The position numbers and the translations under genes are program-made. Below the pieces are notes generated by a model, which was not told the origin of the DNA, did no database searches, and was given only the letters and a program-made list of their open reading frames with translations. This document shows, piece after piece, positions 1 to 9,840 of a stretch of DNA of 64,000 nucleotides. The DNA lies in the NCBI GenBank assembly GCA_964019655.1, contig CAXHTR010000005.1:1116001-1180000 (forward strand). Direction: 5' to 3'. The DNA is from Perkinsela sp. pyNocScin1. Taxonomy: Eukaryota; Euglenozoa; Kinetoplastea; Prokinetoplastida; Perkinselidae. Numbering within the stretch: position 1 is the stretch's first letter; every line of letters starts with the position of its first letter.

Positions 1-848
1 TGAGTTTGCAACGCAATGTGACTATAAAGATCTTTTCGGATGACAGCTATCCCAAAAAATTCGTTTTTCTGCAGATGCAGGCCGACAAGGCTTTCTGGCA
101 GACGCAGTATTCGGATTGAGCCGCAGAGCCTATTCGATTCCAAAAATACGTGCTCTACTTTCTGTGGGAGGTGGTCAAAACAAACTTCACCGAAAAATGC
201 GTTATCCGCCAGGGTGAGAACTTTCAAGTCACGGGCCGTACTTTGTAGATTAAGAGAGCCTCGGAGTTTGTTCTGGGAAAGATCAAGATCTATTAAAGAT
301 CTCGGAAGCTTGTCGAGCGCGATGCACCCTATGAAGGCATTGTCAAGCGCTCGTATCTTCTCAATTGTCGGTGGTAGATGTTCGAAATTGACGCTACCGC
401 TAAAATAATTGCCCAATATGTCAAGATTTCGGAGGCGCTCCGGTAGGTAGCGAAAGTCGAAAGTTCCATGAAAATCGTTATTTCTTAGAGAAAGTAACTC
501 AAGTTTTCTCGGTAAAGCGCTAGTTTCGACAGTTCCATGGAGGTTTTGCAGCGGAATATCGAAATTCACGAGACTTCGCGGTAGGTAGGCGAAGTCAATT
601 TTCGATGGGACTTTGCCCCTTTTAAGACTTGCAAATTCAACAAGCAGAACGTTACGTCGGGCATTGCACGTGACTCCCTCCCATCGGCACACTGGGATAT
701 ACTTCCCACTTGAATGCTGAAAAATATTTTTGAAATCATCGCTCATGTCTTCGATCAGTAGTTCCATGAGGTCCTGGTCAGGTATTGCAGTGGGATGGAG
801 CTCGCCAATGGAGCGATCAGGAAGAAGGAGAAGCGATGGGGCTTGCAT
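1..848 (-). CDS. Subfamily B LRR protein, 3' end outside window
   Basis: My translation from the ATG at 848 is open to the window edge (282 codons). It has the leader MQAPSLLLLPDRSIGE, a helical block DQDLMELLIEDM (residues 24-35), the cap CRWEGVTC with Cys54 and Cys61, then about eight 23-residue LRRs (LPRSLVN, LPRKLEL, LPERLRN, LPPTIEK and so on). It is closely related to the gene ending at 3403: cap position, repeat order and about 40 bases of 5' flank match, including the pyrimidine tract ending in AG about 23 bases before the ATG. It is therefore half of a duplicated two-gene unit. Whether it is also a double-unit protein cannot be seen. Extracellular recognition is an inference only. 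Confidence 0.85.
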   Translation of the reverse strand, partial: MQAPSLLLLPDRSIGELHPTAIPDQDLMELLIEDMSDDFKNIFQHSSGKYIPVCRWEGVTCNARRNVLLVEFASLKRGKVPSKIDFAYLPRSLVNFDIPLQNLHGTVETSALPRKLELLSLRNNDFHGTFDFRYLPERLRNLDILGNYFSGSVNFEHLPPTIEKIRALDNAFIGCIALDKLPRSLIDLDLSQNKLRGSLNLQSTARDLKVLTLADNAFFGEVCFDHLPQKVEHVFLESNRLCGSIRILRLPESLVGLHLQKNEFFGIAVIRKDLYSHIALQT

Positions 849-1040
849 TTGAGGAGTGTAAGACAATTTTCTGAAAATGAAAGATTCGCTGCAGGAAATG
901 AGAATTTGAAATAAATCTTCTTGATTCCAGCACTTTAGCTTTTGCTGTCTGGCGCTTAGATCATATGCGAATTTCTTATTTTTTGAAATTACTTATGCAT
1001 ATCTCAGCTCTTTCTGATGATCAGGAGATTAATCTGCAGA

Positions 1041-1154
1041 TTATTTGCGCATCAGAGCTATGAGTAGCAGAGTATGGAGTTGTATTGTCTGCTTTTCAAG
1101 TTCTGCTGGTAGTGTAGCGTCGCTGGCGAGAACGACTGTGGCGATCGTGAGCAT
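1041..1154 (-). pseudogene. 5' remnant of subfamily C LRR gene
   Basis: From ATG 1154 the translation MLTIATVVLASDATLPAEL continues EKQTIQLHTLLLIALMRK and stops. The first 25 residues match the start of the gene at 4291 (MLTIATFIFASDPTPPAEL, then EKQTILLQ). Just past the stop, the sequence resembles the 3' flank of that paralog near 3510-3550. The cap and all repeats have therefore been removed by an internal deletion, leaving the leader and about 20 further residues. It sits directly upstream of the gene starting at 848, in the same order as its intact-length relative. Confidence 0.7.
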
Positions 1155-1663
1155 ATGACATTTTAAAGAAGGCTTTGGCCATTGCTCTGAGATAATGTTC
1201 ATAATTCCTTGAGGAATAATGAAATTTTCGAGCTTATCGATCTTACACAAATATTTGATTGGATGCTAAAGATCATGAATCTCAGATACGCAAAATGGCT
1301 TTTTGTCTTCATATTTGGGTATTTAAAATTTTGCGGGCGTCTACAAGAGAAAAGTGAAGCCTCCTTCGAGTCCATGTCTGGAAGAGACGATGGCCTTTGA
1401 TAAGTGTGGCCTCTTCCATATTTATGTTTAGTTCATTTGCTCGATTTCTGTGCAGGCTATTTCGCAGACTTTTTTATGGTCCAGAGAAGCATTAAAGCAT
1501 CAAAAAGGTTCAAAAGATCAATATGAGCTTACCATAAAAACATCTCCATGCTCTGCAATCAATACATCGTAACTGTTCACTCTTTTCATAAAAGATTGCA
1601 CCCCAAAAGTATGTTACACACTGCGTTGATCGAAAAGGCATCGATTTCATGTAAACCATCTGA
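1155..1663. other. Intergenic, nothing definite
   Basis: AT-rich spacer between the 579-residue gene and the short remnant. Small open frames here lack leader, cap or LRR features. I see no repeat or RNA gene. Confidence 0.5.
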
Positions 1664-3403
1664 TCAGTTTCTCTTTTCATCGCATCCAGTTGCATGATGA
1701 CTTGCCACTAAGCCTTTTGCATCAACAAACTCAAGATCAAAGTCATATTCAACCTTTTCACAAACCCCCCTTGCGAAAAAAGAATTCCCCGAAAATTTGT
1801 TGCCGTAGATTGAACATCTTTCAAAGTTGGGTAAAACCTGCATCATTCGCACAGACCCCAGGAGCTGATTATCAGCCAAATTGATTATCGTTATACTCTG
1901 CGGCAGCAGGTTGAGACAAACTGTCCCGACAAAATTATTCTCTTCGAGCTCGAGAATTTTCATTTTCTTTGGCAATTTTGTTAAGTCCAAGCTCCCATCG
2001 AACTCGTTGTCGCCGGCTGAAAGTATTTCTAGGTCGAGCGGAAGCCGATCGAGCGCGACAGTCCCTGTGAATTTATTTTTTGCAAAGTTAAAGCACCGGA
2101 GCCGCATCGGCAGACACTCAAACTGTAATGTACCAGTGAAATACGAGCGCGATATTCGAATCAAAGTCATCAATCGAGGAATTCTTGCTGTTTCTATTGT
2201 TCCATGGATTGTGTTGCGTTCTCCGCCTAAGATACAAGCACTCACTTGGTCTGGCATATGCTCGAACGCAAAGCTGCCCTTTAAGCCTTGAAAGCCGTTT
2301 TCAGTAGTGAAAAAGATCTGCCAAATGCGCCACTGCGAACTTATTTTAATGCCTGGCCATTTCTGGAGAGGAAGAAATTCACCCTTTTCGTCCTGAAACT
2401 TCCGCTTTGAATCAGGATGGAGGTCATTCACGAATCTCACCATAGTTAATAGCTCCTCTTTAAATCCTCTCGCTGTCACCTGATCGAACCGCTCGTACAC
2501 GAGTCCATTTTCGTCTGCCACTGCCTGCACGTATCTGCTGCTGAAGTTCACTCGACTCTTCAGGTTTTTACTGATGACAGCTGTACCCGCATAATCATTC
2601 TCCGCGAGATTGAGGATCTTCAGGCTCTCTGGGAGATTTACCACCCGAATGGACCAGCACAGCCTGTTCCTCGACAGATCGACTTCTTCGATCTTCGATG
2701 GTAAATAATCGAAACAAACTTCGCCGTGAAACTGGTTGATGCGTAAATCGAGTATTCGCATAGCGCGTGGGAGCTTTTTGAGATTCAAAAGCCCGCTCAG
2801 CTGATTATCACTCAGTTTCAGAATCTCGAAAGACCTCGGGAGGCTGTCAAGCGCGAGACTTCCTGTGAATCTGTTACAGATCGCGCGCAAGTCCCGCAAG
2901 CCTCCCGGTAGCCGCTTGAGATCACATGGCCCGTGAAAATCGTTGAGATCGATGCCAAGGCGCTCGAGGCGCTCAGGCAGATTTCGAAAGTCGAATGTTC
3001 CAGTGAAATTCTCTTGTCTCAAATAAAAATCTTCGAGTCGATTCGGTAGAAGTCGCGTTTCCACAGTTCCATAGAAGAAATCGCTCCCACCGATTTCAAA
3101 AACTCTTATACGCGGTGGGAGGTAACGGAGCTCGAGCTCTGTTGGCACTGCAAGCTTTTCATCTGCGCAATATAAATTAAAGTAGCCACGCTTAATTTCA
3201 ACGACTTCGCGACGTTTGTTGCACTTGACGCCTCGCCAGCGGCAGACTGGGAGATATTCTCCACTGGGGTCCTGATACATTTTCTTGAAATCGTCGCTTG
3301 TTTTGTCTATGAGCGCCTCAATCAGCGCTTGGTCGGAGAGGCTTTTGAGCGAGAGATCACCGATCGACTTATCAGGAAGGAGAAGAAGCGATGAGGCCTG
3401 CAT
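1664..3403 (-). CDS. Double-unit subfamily B LRR protein (579 aa)
   Basis: Two LRR modules are joined in one frame. Unit 1 has the leader MQASSLLLLPDKSIGDL, helix LSDQALIEALID (22-33), cap CRWRGVKC (54-61), about eight LRRs and the tail motif VADENG near 295. Unit 2 starts near residue 313 (KEELLTMVRFVND), has the cap-like KWPGIKIS near 348 with both cap cysteines replaced, then six or seven LRRs, ending FVDAKGLVASHH. Unit 2 has no leader, so this looks like two tandem genes fused by unequal crossing-over or deletion. It is roughly twice the family length. The start is supported by a TTTCATTTTCAG tract 24 bases upstream. No transmembrane tail is visible. Confidence 0.9.
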   Translation of the reverse strand: MQASSLLLLPDKSIGDLSLKSLSDQALIEALIDKTSDDFKKMYQDPSGEYLPVCRWRGVKCNKRREVVEIKRGYFNLYCADEKLAVPTELELRYLPPRIRVFEIGGSDFFYGTVETRLLPNRLEDFYLRQENFTGTFDFRNLPERLERLGIDLNDFHGPCDLKRLPGGLRDLRAICNRFTGSLALDSLPRSFEILKLSDNQLSGLLNLKKLPRAMRILDLRINQFHGEVCFDYLPSKIEEVDLSRNRLCWSIRVVNLPESLKILNLAENDYAGTAVISKNLKSRVNFSSRYVQAVADENGLVYERFDQVTARGFKEELLTMVRFVNDLHPDSKRKFQDEKGEFLPLQKWPGIKISSQWRIWQIFFTTENGFQGLKGSFAFEHMPDQVSACILGGERNTIHGTIETARIPRLMTLIRISRSYFTGTLQFECLPMRLRCFNFAKNKFTGTVALDRLPLDLEILSAGDNEFDGSLDLTKLPKKMKILELEENNFVGTVCLNLLPQSITIINLADNQLLGSVRMMQVLPNFERCSIYGNKFSGNSFFARGVCEKVEYDFDLEFVDAKGLVASHHATGCDEKRN

Positions 3404-3622
3404 TTTGAGGAGTGTAAGACAATTTTCTGAAAATGAAAGATTGGCTGCAGGCAGTGAGAATCCAAAGTATAACGTTTCAACTTTTGGTTTCAGGTCCGCA
3501 GATCATATGCTCAATTTTCTCTCATGAAGTTTCTTATGACAGCTCTCATCTCTTTATGGTGAAAAGGAGATGGCATCTGCACCTTGATAGCACGTCACAG
3601 GTGTTGTGGTCTGCAACCCTGG

Positions 3623-4291
3623 TCAATCAACATTCTCCTTTGATACGCCGTGCACAACATCCGGATCAATGCGTTTTATCAATGCATTGACTGCGATAAC
3701 TTTCCCAATAGAATTTCCTTCGAGCCTCACATGACGAGCTGAGACCGGAAAGCTCTCATCGTAGTACACCCGCTTGGATTGGAGTTTATTATACTGCAAG
3801 TAAATGCCCATCAAACCTTTTGGTAAATTAAGAAGGCTGATTCCTCCGTAGAACTGATTGCTTTGCACGTTGAACTTCTCTGTCCTCTCTGGGAGCTAAG
3901 ACAAGGTAAGAATTCCTGTCAGTGCATTTCACGAAAAATCCATCACTCTTGCGCACCGAGGCAGAGCTCGAAGATGGAGTGTTCCCTGCTGCCCACACCT
4001 GGTGACTGTTGCCGAGTCGAGTCGAGGCGGGAGATACGAGATTTCCATGTCGCCTTTCCGAGCGTCTCGAAACGCCATGTTTACGAGAACACCGTTCTCG
4101 CAACGGAAGCTCGCGAAGGTCATGTAGCCCGGCCAGTTGCATATGTCTGCTATGGATCGACTTCCAGAAACAAAGTGCATGAAAGTGCATGGGGTATGAG
4201 AAAAGAAGGATTGGAGTAAGATTGTCTGCTTCTCGAGTTCAGCTGGTGGTGTAGGGTCGCTGGCGAAAATGAATGTGGCGATGGTAAGCAT
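3623..4291 (-). pseudogene. Subfamily C LRR gene with two in-frame stops
   Basis: The ATG at 4291 begins MLTIATFIFASDPTPPAEL, followed by a cap region with NWPGYMTFASFRCENG, in which extra residues separate Trp from Cys, and LPPRLDS and LPRCARV repeats. A TGA (3929-3931) and a TAG (3896-3898) then interrupt the reading frame. The frame itself continues: NALTG, LPERTEK, NQFYGG, LPKGLMG, and an end at VSKENVD. Repeat spacing is preserved across both stops, so these are point nonsense changes, not a frameshift. An expressed product would be about 120 residues. The neighbour downstream is the double-unit gene, and the same pair recurs in decayed form at 1-1154. Confidence 0.8.
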
Positions 4292-4660
4292 CTGCGATTT
4301 CAAAGTAGCAGTGAAGCTAAAGTTTGGCCATTTCTTTGATAAAACGTTTAATATACCTTGAAAAACTGCGAAAATCGTCCACACTTATCGATAACGCATA
4401 ATAATCTTATCAGATGTCATGAGGGCCCAAAAGCAATCTCGTCTCTTTTCCCCTTTGAGATTTTGAAAAAAAAAACTCTGGGATTCTCGTCTTCAATACT
4501 CATATTGCGTTCATTTGCTCAAATTCTGCTTACGACATTCCTTAAGAGCTCAAAAAGAGAGGTTCAGGAAGACACCTAGAGAAAACTATTGTTTGTACCA
4601 ATCACTATTCAAAAGCTGGCGGACGAATTTCATTGTTATAAAAACTACATCACTTCTTCT

Positions 4661-5485
4661 CTACAGTGCCTTCCGCCTTTCATTAAAAATATCCCTCGAT
4701 ATCCCTTCGAGTATATCAATGCACGCATAATATCCCGTGTGATTCAACCGCACAGATAATTCGCCTGATCTGCTGTTTTTCGTTTCGACACGGCCGTCAG
4801 GTTTTTCACTCGATGTATGCACTATCTTTACCTTTTTGGAACGACTCGGCACATACATGCTGATCCTATCTAATACGTCCGGCAAGCAACGACTATCAAC
4901 ATAGGCATATTCGATTGCTGTGTTACAGCCTATGAGCAGTGTTTGAAGCGAAGGTGGTACCCGCTGAATCACAATGGAATGGAACAGCGGCGTGTACACG
5001 TAGATTTGTGCCTTCTCGAGGTGGACAGGGAGGTCTTCCGTACGGAACACCTGCGTGGCATGACTCGTTTCGCCAGACTCACTTGGACCGTTATAAACGC
5101 TAATAGTCAAAAAGACATAGCGAAGCTCCCGTGGGAGCTCGCGCTCATAGAAGCGCCGCACTCGAGCGGCAGTAATGTGGAGGTACATAAGGGTCGGTGG
5201 AAGCATGTGAATCTGTGCATTGAATATGCTGAAGTCGTGCTGTGACAGCACAGTACTCGTTGCTATGCCGTCTGTGCACCGCACGTTGCGCCATGAGCAG
5301 CAGTCGTCCTCTGTTGAGTGTCTGCCGAGTGAGTAGCCCCACCAGCCATTCTCTATATTGAGTGGACTCACGAATGCATGCATGAAGAGTGCTTGTTGCA
5401 TCTGGGTTGTGATAGGAGAAAGAAGTGGCCCTGTTTCAGCTTGAAGGAAAAAACGAGGAAGCAGGAGAAATGAGATATGGGACAT
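4661..5485 (-). CDS. Subfamily C LRR protein (274 aa)
   Basis: I chose the ATG at 5485 (MSHISFLLLPRFFLQAETGP) over the longer frame because a pyrimidine-rich tract ending TTCCTTAAG lies only four bases before it. After the leader comes a Met/Gln-rich helix (TTQMQQALFMHAF), the segment IENGWWGYSLGRHSTED, the cap CCSWRNVRC, then poorly conserved LRRs (LPPTLMY, LPRELRY, LPVHLEK, VPPSLQT) and a basic tail with the DGRVE version of the subfamily C VDxRV motif. The closest relative in the window is 33539-34348 on the other strand. Intact. Function unknown. Confidence 0.88.
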   Translation of the reverse strand: MSHISFLLLPRFFLQAETGPLLSPITTQMQQALFMHAFVSPLNIENGWWGYSLGRHSTEDDCCSWRNVRCTDGIATSTVLSQHDFSIFNAQIHMLPPTLMYLHITAARVRRFYERELPRELRYVFLTISVYNGPSESGETSHATQVFRTEDLPVHLEKAQIYVYTPLFHSIVIQRVPPSLQTLLIGCNTAIEYAYVDSRCLPDVLDRISMYVPSRSKKVKIVHTSSEKPDGRVETKNSRSGELSVRLNHTGYYACIDILEGISRDIFNERRKAL

Positions 5486-5803
5486 TGAGCTTAAGGAATG
5501 AATGAAAAAGGGGTGAAAGCAAACGAGAGATGCCAAAGCCATAGAATTTCTGCCTTACAAAAAAATGCTATATGGACGGATTGCGATCTCAGTAAGGATC
5601 AGACCCAAAGCTTTCGGTCGGTTCGGTATTGGCAGTATCGTGTTCTATCGTGTCGAAATCCATATGGGCCTGGTTGCCATCCGTAGATACCAATTAATCT
5701 GGCAATGAACGCAGATCAAGTCCCCCGTGGATAACTGCCGAAGAGAATATAAAAACGTTCACAGCCCTTGAAACACACGTACCGTAGCTCCCGTGGAAGT
5801 TTT

Positions 5804-6562
5804 TTACTCGAATCCTCTATCTTCAAATTGGAGGAAAACCTGATCCCCAGTTGTGCGTATAAAGTTTGAATTTTGTAGCGTAAATTCACCTTTTGTTTGT
5901 AAAAACCTGCTATTTCTAGCCCCGTTCATCATCTTGATCGAGGGTTTCTTGATCCCAGATAGTGGAGGCACAACGCGTGCAATCTCGAGATTTTCCGGAG
6001 CTTCACCAATGTATATTTTTGTGACCGATGCGAGAATCTGCACTTTTCGCAGACTCTTTGGCAAATCATTGAAAACAAGCGGCCCGACTGTCAAAACGTA
6101 CAAGAGGTGCAGCTCTTCCATATGCACTGGAAGCGCCGGAAGATCGACGTGGAATCGGCAGTCATAACGCAAGGACTCGACGCTATCGAGGAAAAGGAAG
6201 CGCAGGTCGCGCGGCAGCGTGCTGGTGAGGCATTGTGTTGCGAGAAAGTTCCGTTTGATATAGACAACATGAAGTGTACTTGGCAGCCAGTACAGGTCAA
6301 GCTTAGCATTGACAAAAGCATTTCCATAATCGTTCCCATTGTAAAAGGAGAGGGTTTTGAGCACATAGTTCAGACAGCGGAAGCCTGTGTACTCACATAC
6401 GCGAGGTTGTGAAATATTATTGCGAATATGAAAGCCTTCTATAAATTCTTGTGATCCATACATTGGCTCAACGCAGAAGCTCTTTATGCATTGAAGCTGA
6501 AGTTCATATGGATCGAGAACTTCTCCGTCGTCAGCAGCTAGAAATAGGAAATTCATGAGCAT
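5804..6562 (-). CDS. Subfamily C LRR protein, divergent (252 aa)
   Basis: ATG 6562 (or 6556) gives the leader MLMNFLFLAADDGEV, a helix (YELQLQCIKSFCVE), the cap VCEYTGFRC in which Tyr replaces the usual Trp, then few weak repeats (LPSTLHV, LPRDLRF, LPVHMEE, LPKSLRK). The last 50 residues (SGIKKPSIKMMNGARNSRF and on) are not repeat-like and lack the VDxRV motif. ACTTCAG precedes the start by about 10 bases. It belongs with the short subfamily by cap position and the leader ending AAD. Intact, but among the most diverged members. Confidence 0.82.
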   Translation of the reverse strand: MLMNFLFLAADDGEVLDPYELQLQCIKSFCVEPMYGSQEFIEGFHIRNNISQPRVCEYTGFRCLNYVLKTLSFYNGNDYGNAFVNAKLDLYWLPSTLHVVYIKRNFLATQCLTSTLPRDLRFLFLDSVESLRYDCRFHVDLPALPVHMEELHLLYVLTVGPLVFNDLPKSLRKVQILASVTKIYIGEAPENLEIARVVPPLSGIKKPSIKMMNGARNSRFLQTKGEFTLQNSNFIRTTGDQVFLQFEDRGFE

Positions 6563-6728
6563 TTAAGAACTGAAGTAGAGACTTTTAACTGAGCTGAAGT
6601 AAAGACTGCTAGTAAGGTTGCTAAGGAGATGTGTACGTGTACCATATTAAAAACTTCTAGTTGTATGAACGCTGTAGTTTTAAATTTATAAATTTTTATC
6701 TAGATAATGCATCGATTTCATTAGACTG

Positions 6729-7463
6729 CTATCTCTCGCGCATTATTTTTTCGAATCGGTTCGGTATGAATTCTACTACAGTGTCTTTGGGAACTTTCGT
6801 CATATCGAGTACGCCTGAGAGAAGGTTAGATGAGAAGTTGAGCATTCGAAGCTCTTTGTGTATATTTCGAAGACTAATGGATCCCAAAAATTGATTCTTT
6901 TGGACGAGAAGTGTATCCAAGGAGTTCGGGAGTTGCTCGAAGCACAAACTTCCCTCAAATCGATTTTCACTGATGTTCATGATCTCAATGCTTGTTGGCA
7001 AATGCCAAAGATCTACATGCCCCGAAAAAAAGTTAGACTGGAGTGAAAGGCGCTTCGTACTAGACGGCAACGCGTCGAAAGCAACTGATCCATGAAGACG
7101 ATTGTTCTGCAGGGTAATAATTTCTACTGAATTCGCAAGTGCTGCGACGTTGATAGTTCCCCTCAGTGTACAAAAGGCGAAGTTTAGTACTTTTACAGTC
7201 GATGGGACATACTCCAAAGCTAAGCTCCCTTGAAGAAAGGTCATTCCATAAGTGATCTCAAGAACATCGCCATTAAGACCAACATTTACTCTTTGCCAGT
7301 TGTGGATATCTTTGAAAGTACCGTCTGGATTACGTATATCTGTAGGGCGACCGAATTTAGCAAAGAGCAACTCCATCAAAGTTTGTTGTGGTAAAGATGA
7401 TACTTCAAATCGAGCAGCTTCTGATGTAGAATCACTTGCTAGGAAAAGAGCATGATGAAACAT
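6729..7463 (-). CDS. LRR protein with cysteine-free cap (244 aa)
   Basis: Leader MFHHALFLASDSTSEAA, helix LPQQTLMELLFAKF, cap equivalent HNWQRVNVGLNGD without either cysteine, then about six LRRs (VPSTVKV, LPSSTKR, LPTSIEI, LPNSLDT). The end is VPKDTVVEFIPNRFEKI, where the canonical tail motif is missing. It is the last minus gene before the first divergent strand switch. A TATA-like GATTTATAACC lies about 35 bases upstream on the minus strand, but in AT-rich sequence this may be chance. Confidence 0.87.
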   Translation of the reverse strand: MFHHALFLASDSTSEAARFEVSSLPQQTLMELLFAKFGRPTDIRNPDGTFKDIHNWQRVNVGLNGDVLEITYGMTFLQGSLALEYVPSTVKVLNFAFCTLRGTINVAALANSVEIITLQNNRLHGSVAFDALPSSTKRLSLQSNFFSGHVDLWHLPTSIEIMNISENRFEGSLCFEQLPNSLDTLLVQKNQFLGSISLRNIHKELRMLNFSSNLLSGVLDMTKVPKDTVVEFIPNRFEKIMRER

Positions 7464-8759
7464 TTGAAAATCTAGTATTACGGTTATAAATCGAAATAGC
7501 TGCTCTCTGTTCTATATTCTTTCCTTTCTGGTAGCAAAACGTTGATAGATATCAACTGGCTTGTACTTATGAAGAGAATCGATGAGTAGCAATTTCCACT
7601 AGCTTTCCCAAAACGTATGATGAAGCTGCTTTGTCTCTTTAAAATCATGTGATCTTATCACGTTTCGAAGCCAACATCAGAAAGCAAGCATCTGCAAATA
7701 CAATTATTAGAAGGGGATACGATCAATTTTATGCTGATTCCCGCATGTACAATCGAGATTTTTAATTTGAAAAGCGAGCATGAACTCGGAAAATTCTAGA
7801 TTGCTAAGCTGATTTATCATATGATTTCAACGATTGCTGGACATTTATAACACTACTCAGACATTTCTACTGTTTCGTTCCTGATCAGGCTATTTTTACT
7901 GGGGCATGTAGGTAACGGAATCTTTACAATCATAGTATGCAAATTAGAAAGATGGAGAATAAAGTTTTCTAGTGATATTCATGAGGGAGTTTCTGTACTC
8001 TCTAGCCTCTTTCGCATTTTATAGCTAAAGTGTACAATGCAAAGTGTATTCGCAACTCGTGATGAGATTCTTATCAACATTTTTTGCAGATCAATTACTT
8101 TCCATATGAGCTTCTTATTTTAGATGAAAAGAGATAAGATTCTTCTAAATATACGCTTACGTGTCTCTTCGATACGTAGAGACCATGGAGTAATTAGCTG
8201 AAGCAATAGTGGGCATAACGAAAGTAAAGAACAGCTCGATAAAGAATCAAACTCTAATCACATCGATCTTAGTAACACAGATAACATTTGGTGTGATTCA
8301 TGGGACTTTTCACCGATGAAAGCTGGTGATTACGTACTTTAGATCGGGAATATTGTCATTTCAGTATTGTAAGAGCATATCAATATCTCATTATCGTCTG
8401 TGAGACAACCCCATCTGGCAGCTTTCAGTACATCGGATGATTACATATTTGGTATTTCCTGAAAGAACAATGGCTTTCTACGCGCCTTCTTCTAGGAAAA
8501 TCACGCATTAGCAGTAGTCTATCCCTTCACTTCGTATTGCACTCACTGCAGCTGAGTTTCTCTCCTAGACGCAGAAGACAAGCCTTTTTCAGTTTTTCGA
8601 GAATGTTTTGAAATAACTCTCTGTCGGAAATATAGATCCTTGGAAATTTGTTGATGCTTAAAAATTGCGTTACAAAGGTCAAAGAGAGCTATTCTAATGA
8701 TCTGAATCGTCTTTACTGATTATAACCCATTTAATGTTGTAAACTTTCAGTGTTTTGAA
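7464..8759. other. Divergent strand-switch region, no gene
   Basis: 1.3 kb of AT-rich sequence between minus genes to the left and plus genes to the right. No open frame shows leader, cap or repeats, and I see no tRNA or strong inverted repeat. In kinetoplastids divergent switches are transcription start regions. That role here is inferred from position alone. Confidence 0.55.
8741..8750 (+). promoter_or_regulatory. Candidate splice-acceptor (tract plus AG)
   Basis: AAACTTTCAG ends nine bases before the ATG at 8760. It matches the tract-AG arrangement found before several other starts in this window. Confidence 0.4.
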
Positions 8760-9728
8760 ATGCTTAATCTGTTAGCAGCTGACGTACAAGGCCTCTCACG
8801 GGTAGACACCAGCTCTTTGTCAGACCAAATGCTCATGGAACTATTAGTCAGCTGTTTTAGCAGTACAAGTGCTTATCGCGATGGCACTGGTGACTTTAAG
8901 CCAATCAAGACTTGGCGGGGAGTGACCGTAGACGAGGAAGGAAATGTTACTTCTTTATGGTGGGAGCACATCATTTACTCTGCTGGATACATCGAATTTC
9001 AGTATATTCCACCAGGTGTACAAACCTTCAACATTTCAGGCAATGGCATCTGGGGTAGCGTCGAAACCGCCTGTCTTCCACCTCATCTGAAAAAGCTTTA
9101 CCTCAATGCAAACGACCTCTGCGGAGATGTTGACTGGAGTTCGCTCCCTCGGACCTTGGAGGAAATAGACATGGATTTCAATAGGCTTGAGGGCTCTGTG
9201 CATCTCGATAATCTTCCAGAGCCCCTGACGTACTTATCGGCCACTGGAAATGATTTTTCGGGAAGTATAGCACTGAACTCTCTCTCAACACTCCTTCGTA
9301 TCCTCAATCTGAGCCGAAATTCTCTCGAGGGAACCCTAGAATTAGCAAACCTTCCATCACAAATGAATGAGCTTCTCCTCTGCAGCAACTCTTTTCGGGG
9401 AACTGTGGATCTTAGAAGCCTCCCAGCTCATATGACGTCTATCGACCTCTCAGCGAATACGCTGTGTGGAACTCTGGGGCTGAACAAGCTTCCCAGTGGG
9501 CTCAAAGAACTCATACTCTCATCCAATCGTTTTACGGGGAGCATATCCCTCATCAGCATGCCACAAGAGCTTCGAGAAATAAACTTGTGTGCAAACCGGC
9601 TTCGAGGGACCGCCTCCATGGGTCCCTTACCTCCGCACATCCTGCGCATTGCACTCTACGCAAATGATATCGCAGATATTGTTGATGCATCTGGTAAACC
9701 TTTCAAGCATGACCGAATTACGCTCTGA
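8760..9728 (+). CDS. Subfamily A LRR protein, cysteine-free cap (322 aa)
   Basis: Leader MLNLLAADVQGLSRVD, helix SLSDQMLMELLVSCF, cap equivalent KTWRGVTVDEEGN with both cysteine positions changed, and about ten regular LRRs (IPPGVQT, LPPHLKK, LPRTLEE, LPEPLTY, LPSQMNE, LPAHMTS, LPSGLKE and others) with the consensus NxFxG. The tail IADIVDASGKPF corresponds to the C-terminal VVDExGxxH motif. Intact, and first gene of the first plus block. Confidence 0.9.
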   Translation: MLNLLAADVQGLSRVDTSSLSDQMLMELLVSCFSSTSAYRDGTGDFKPIKTWRGVTVDEEGNVTSLWWEHIIYSAGYIEFQYIPPGVQTFNISGNGIWGSVETACLPPHLKKLYLNANDLCGDVDWSSLPRTLEEIDMDFNRLEGSVHLDNLPEPLTYLSATGNDFSGSIALNSLSTLLRILNLSRNSLEGTLELANLPSQMNELLLCSNSFRGTVDLRSLPAHMTSIDLSANTLCGTLGLNKLPSGLKELILSSNRFTGSISLISMPQELREINLCANRLRGTASMGPLPPHILRIALYANDIADIVDASGKPFKHDRITL

Positions 9729-9823
9729 AATTCAAATCTCATTATCAAAAATGAAGTTTACGCACACATATAAGCGTCGTAAAAGCCTCATTGCAACTCC
9801 AAGCGATAATCACTCGATCATCA

Positions 9824-9836
9824 CCTATTTTTACAG
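9824..9836 (+). promoter_or_regulatory. Candidate splice-acceptor deciding start at 9841
   Basis: CCTATTTTTACAG ends four bases before ATG 9841. It supports the internal Met as the true start, because the longer open frame to its left overlaps the 3' end of the previous gene. Confidence 0.45.
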
Positions 9837-9840
9837 TAAC

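Noticed and set aside
1881-2291. Long open frames opposite LRR genes, here and at 15286-15753, 22... and many other places
   Set aside because: They run antisense to intact LRR genes and are produced by the regular codon pattern of the repeats. They lack leaders, caps and repeats.
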